Source: Corynebacterium riegelii
GTDB taxonomy: Bacteria; Actinomycetota; Actinomycetes; Mycobacteriales; Mycobacteriaceae
Length of the DNA: 64,000 nt
Direction of reading: 5' to 3'
Assembly (NCBI RefSeq): GCF_016728505.1
Contig: NZ_CP068159.1
Span: forward strand, 1,116,001-1,180,000
Shown piece after piece: positions 62,095 through 64,000 of this stretch. The translations under genes were made by a program, and so were the position numbers. Position 1 is the stretch's first letter; every line of letters starts with the position of its first letter. A model generated the notes under the pieces. It was not told the DNA's origin, did not search any database, and saw nothing but the letters and a program-made list of their open reading frames with translations.

Positions 62095-62862
62095 ATGTCA
62101 TCACCAACCCCACCAACAGATCGCTTCCTTGACGAGTCCGTCCTGCCCGACTTCACCGCGCTGCGGATGACTGCCTTTGGACAAAGCGTCATCGAGATTG
62201 CCAACGATCCCGCCTTTGACTCGTGGACGTTTTCCCAAAAGGTGCTCTACGCACTCGATAAAGAAGTCGCGGCCAGGCGCGAACGACGCATCAACAAACT
62301 GCTGAAAGCATCCCGATCGCCAAACCTTGATGCTTGCCTTGAAAACGTGGTCTGCACGCCTGACCGCAACATCAACCCCGAGCAAGTCAGCAGACTCGCT
62401 CACGGACAATGGTGCCACCTGGGCCAAAACATTGTTATCCTGGGTAAATCCTCAGTCGGCAAAACCTACCTCGCCCAAGCCCTGATCACAGCTGCATGCC
62501 GCAAGGACTACTCCGCACGGTTCTACCGCACCGACATGCTTGCCGCCGAACTGGCAGTCCTCCAACTCGATGACCCCGCACGGTTAAAGTTCATCCAGTA
62601 CCTCCACGACGTCGACGTCCTGGTCTTAGATGACTTCCTGACCACACCTGTAGATGCCGCAACCGCGCACCAACTTCTCAACATCCTCGCCGCGCGTGAA
62701 AGCAAAGTCTCAACGATTGTGACCTCACAATTCACCCCGCAAGAGTGGTACAAATCCATCCCCGATGCGGTGATCTCCGAGTCAATCCTCAACCGACTCG
62801 TCTCCGGTGCGGAGATCATCACACTCGAAGGACCAAACATGCGCCTCACCACCAACGCATAA
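62095..62862 (+). CDS. istB: IS21 helper ATPase IstB
   Basis: 255 residues from ATG 62095, 4 nt after istA. AAA+ ATPase with Walker A ILGKSSVGKTYLAQAL and Walker B VLVLDDFLTTPVDA; STIVTSQFTPQEWYKSIPDA is the sensor region. It selects the target and activates IstA. A diverged relic of the same protein is at 46808-47056. Confidence 0.93.
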   Translation: MSSPTPPTDRFLDESVLPDFTALRMTAFGQSVIEIANDPAFDSWTFSQKVLYALDKEVAARRERRINKLLKASRSPNLDACLENVVCTPDRNINPEQVSRLAHGQWCHLGQNIVILGKSSVGKTYLAQALITAACRKDYSARFYRTDMLAAELAVLQLDDPARLKFIQYLHDVDVLVLDDFLTTPVDAATAHQLLNILAARESKVSTIVTSQFTPQEWYKSIPDAVISESILNRLVSGAEIITLEGPNMRLTTNA

Positions 62863-62964
62863 CCACCAACAACGCCTGAGTGAGACACCGCTACCGGATA
62901 CTCACTCAGGCGCTACCAGATACTCACCACACCGCTACCATTTCAATCTTCTGAACAGTCCAGG

Positions 62965-62994
62965 TACTCGGCTGATTACCATCCTTGGGTTACC
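62965..62994. repeat. Outer inverted repeat, right arm
   Basis: Partner of 60260-60289 (27 of 30 matches in inverted orientation). Confidence 0.7.
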
Positions 62995-63025
62995 ACCCTG
63001 AGCACCGAGGCATATCCGCAAACGG

Positions 63026-63064
63026 CAAAAACCCCGGCCGCCGCGAAACACGCAGCGACCGGGG
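63026..63064 (-). terminator. Rho-independent terminator of icd
   Basis: On the minus strand CCCCGGTCGCTGCG pairs with CGCGGCGGCCGGGG and is followed by TTTTTG. It lies 24 bp after the icd stop. Confidence 0.85.
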
Positions 63065-63087
63065 CCTGGATAGTGAAGACCTAACGC

Positions 63088-64000
<913 letters not shown>

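Larger units (their letters stand above)
60329..62940 (+). mobile_element. Intact IS21-family insertion sequence
   Basis: Bounded by TGGTAGC...GCTACCA. Each end has several TGGTAGC/GTGAGTATC(T/C)GGTAGC units, as usual for the multiple transposase sites of IS21. It contains intact istA and istB. Any target duplication is unclear (ATT/TTT next to the ends). Confidence 0.92.

Overview
The window is a high-GC actinobacterial chromosome segment, almost certainly Corynebacterium. The evidence is a core gene set typical of that genus: monomeric NADP isocitrate dehydrogenase, PEP carboxylase, metY-metX, metNIQ, and an imuA'-imuB/dnaE2 mutasome. There are also DtxR-like boxes, a LexA-like box, and two TAGAC-N6-GTACA sites resembling McbR operators upstream of methionine genes. 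No rRNA, tRNA or CRISPR array was found.

Region 1 (1-32.7 kb) is a mosaic accessory island. Its backbone is a defence-like operon: a divergent XRE/ImmA-type regulator (left edge), an MmeI-like DNA methyltransferase, a DEAD/DEAH helicase and a GIY-YIG nuclease. The methyltransferase gene is split: its first 350 codons end at about 1568 and its remainder resumes at about 26613, with motif I missing. The roughly 25 kb between hold several foreign pieces: (a) a decayed block with DUF4062, topoisomerase IB, RhtA-type exporter and arsenate-reductase relics, then an intact DtxR-box-preceded irtAB siderophore importer and a broken lipoprotein gene (1.6-9.6 kb); (b) one end of a prophage, with two tandem large serine recombinases, small HTH/zinc proteins and an endolysin cell-wall-binding relic (9.6-14.4 kb); (c) an alpha/beta hydrolase with a DtxR-like box, then nested IS3/IS30 sequences (14.6-17.6 kb); (d) the prophage packaging-side genes ParB-methylase, metK, P27 terminase small subunit and HNH (17.6-22.9 kb); (e) an IS3 copy, a broken trypsin-like protease, a second HNH gene and an ArpU-like regulator relic (23-26.6 kb). 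The helicase carries a further IS3 insertion with a clean CGG target duplication.

Region 2 (32.7-46.5 kb) is conserved chromosome. It holds the SOS-type imuA'-imuB pair, an AMIN-like lipoprotein, a sucrase/ferredoxin-like protein, a HAD phosphatase, the methionine importer metQNI, dnaE2, two PH-domain membrane proteins and a MOSC protein. A 288-bp insert bounded by perfect 36-bp direct repeats sits between dnaE2 and the PH genes.

Region 3 (46.5-48.2 kb) is a small decayed island: a truncated AbrB/MazE-like gene, an istB relic, a truncated secreted protein, a small membrane protein and a frameshifted Cys-rich hydrophobic peptide.

Region 4 (48.2-55.3 kb) is core metabolism: trmL, folD, a small membrane protein, metX/metY and ppc. 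Region 5 (55.3-64 kb) holds an AlbA_2/Schlafen-type regulator fitted between two 102-bp direct repeats, a lactococcin-972-type export/immunity pair with only a relic of the precursor gene, an intact IS21 element nested inside the ends of another element, and the 3' part of icd.

Many accessory genes carry single-base frameshifts or in-frame stops, so the island is mostly decaying, but the read-level accuracy of those lesions cannot be judged from the sequence alone.
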